Assembly: GCA_021323865.1 (NCBI GenBank)
Contig: JAJPKF010000006.1
Location: forward strand, 1 to 64,000
Length of the DNA: 64,000 bases
DNA from: Pseudomonadota bacterium
GTDB taxonomy: Bacteria; Chloroflexota; UBA5177; JAJPKF01
Reading direction: 5' to 3'
Below are positions 63,713-64,000 of this stretch, piece after piece; positions within the stretch are counted from its first letter, which is position 1, and every line of letters begins with the position of its first letter. The notes beneath the pieces are model-generated. The model ran no database searches. It saw only the letters and a program-made list of their open reading frames with translations, and was not told the DNA's origin. A program made the position numbers and the translations under genes.

Positions 63713-64000
63713 ATTCGGCTACGGAGTGACGGCAAACCTCTAGCGGCATTGTTTCGGGAGGCGGATCTTGGGGAAGCGTCTGGGATGCCAGTTCAGGGCA
63801 ACCGTCGTTCGCGACGTCTGGATCGGGCCCTTTGAGTGTGCGGGGTGAGCAGGTGAGACTGCCCGGCTGCTTACGCGGAGGATGAGCCCGGTCCTCCGCC
63901 CAATCAGGAAGGTCTCCCGGAATGTCGAATTAGCGCCGTAGACGGCGGGTATCCGCGTACGCACGGTCACGGCCCATACGCGATGCTTGCCCAGACGCCT
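63713..64000. other. No recognisable gene at the window end
   Basis: Nearly 290 nt with stops in all frames at short intervals apart from short shadow frames. No repeat, tRNA or terminator seen. Confidence 0.4.

Overview
The window is about 62% GC, gene-dense and entirely chromosomal in character. It opens with the 5' part of a 16S rRNA gene on the minus strand. It has no insertion sequences, phage genes or CRISPR arrays. The gene content fits a Gram-positive-like (monoderm, Terrabacteria) soil or freshwater lineage. It includes an F420-dependent oxidoreductase with an F420:NADP reductase, a CdaA/CdaR c-di-AMP pair, a class A PBP, FtsE/FtsX, lipobox lipoproteins, aerobic phenylacetyl-CoA (Paa) degradation genes and no visible outer-membrane genes. 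The 16S fragment does not look like a typical proteobacterium. Dormibacterota, Chloroflexota or a deep actinobacterial relative would all fit; this placement is inference.

Layout: 1-500 16S rRNA and its promoter; 0.6-1.9 kb murA (fosfomycin-insensitive type), divergent from the rRNA; 1.9-6.7 kb a minus-strand run of 2-hydroxyacid dehydrogenase, PBP1A and a glutamate dehydrogenase paralogue lacking its catalytic lysine; 6.7-12.8 kb a GGT-like pseudoenzyme, an aminotransferase, tdh-kbl (threonine catabolism) and pepA; 12.8-16.2 kb an epoxyqueuosine reductase whose HEAT domain is a separate gene, 2 kb away from the iron-sulfur part; 16.3-18 kb the F420 cassette; 18-23.6 kb an amine oxidase, a lipoate ligase-like protein, sulfurtransferase-sufU behind a structured, terminator-bearing leader, and an exported phosphodiesterase; 23.7-27.3 kb a histidine kinase-response regulator-ECF sigma cluster; 27.4-31.9 kb cdaA-cdaR, a VIT-type metal transporter and an intact GGT; 31.9-34.9 kb uvrA with a LexA-like box; 35-43.6 kb housekeeping genes including ftsX-ftsE (reversed order) and a pseudouridine catabolism pair; 43.7-47.7 kb a three-subunit molybdenum hydroxylase of the 4-hydroxybenzoyl-CoA reductase type; 47.7-53.3 kb a lipoprotein, small zinc proteins, tRNA-Val, DUF1385, MBL and Nudix genes; 53.3-59.5 kb the Paa cluster (paaA, paaD, paaB, paaC, a detached PaaD zinc ribbon, enoyl-CoA hydratase, aldehyde dehydrogenase, thiolase); 59.7-62.3 kb two membrane proteins and the catalytically intact glutamate dehydrogenase; 62.3-64 kb a decayed region.

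Two themes recur. The first is proteins split or inactivated relative to their families: QueG in two genes, PaaD in two genes, GDH without its lysine, GGT without its threonine. The second is extreme compaction: convergent genes sharing stop tetranucleotides and many GTG/TTG starts. The aromatic genes (molybdenum hydroxylase, Paa multicomponent monooxygenase, thiolase) suggest growth on aromatic acids or amino acids, feeding acetyl-CoA and glutamate metabolism. The best candidate for an undescribed regulatory system is the roughly 230-nt leader ahead of the sulfurtransferase gene (21451-21692). It has a strong promoter, a 14-residue ORF with an ideal Shine-Dalgarno site, mutually exclusive pairings and an intrinsic terminator.
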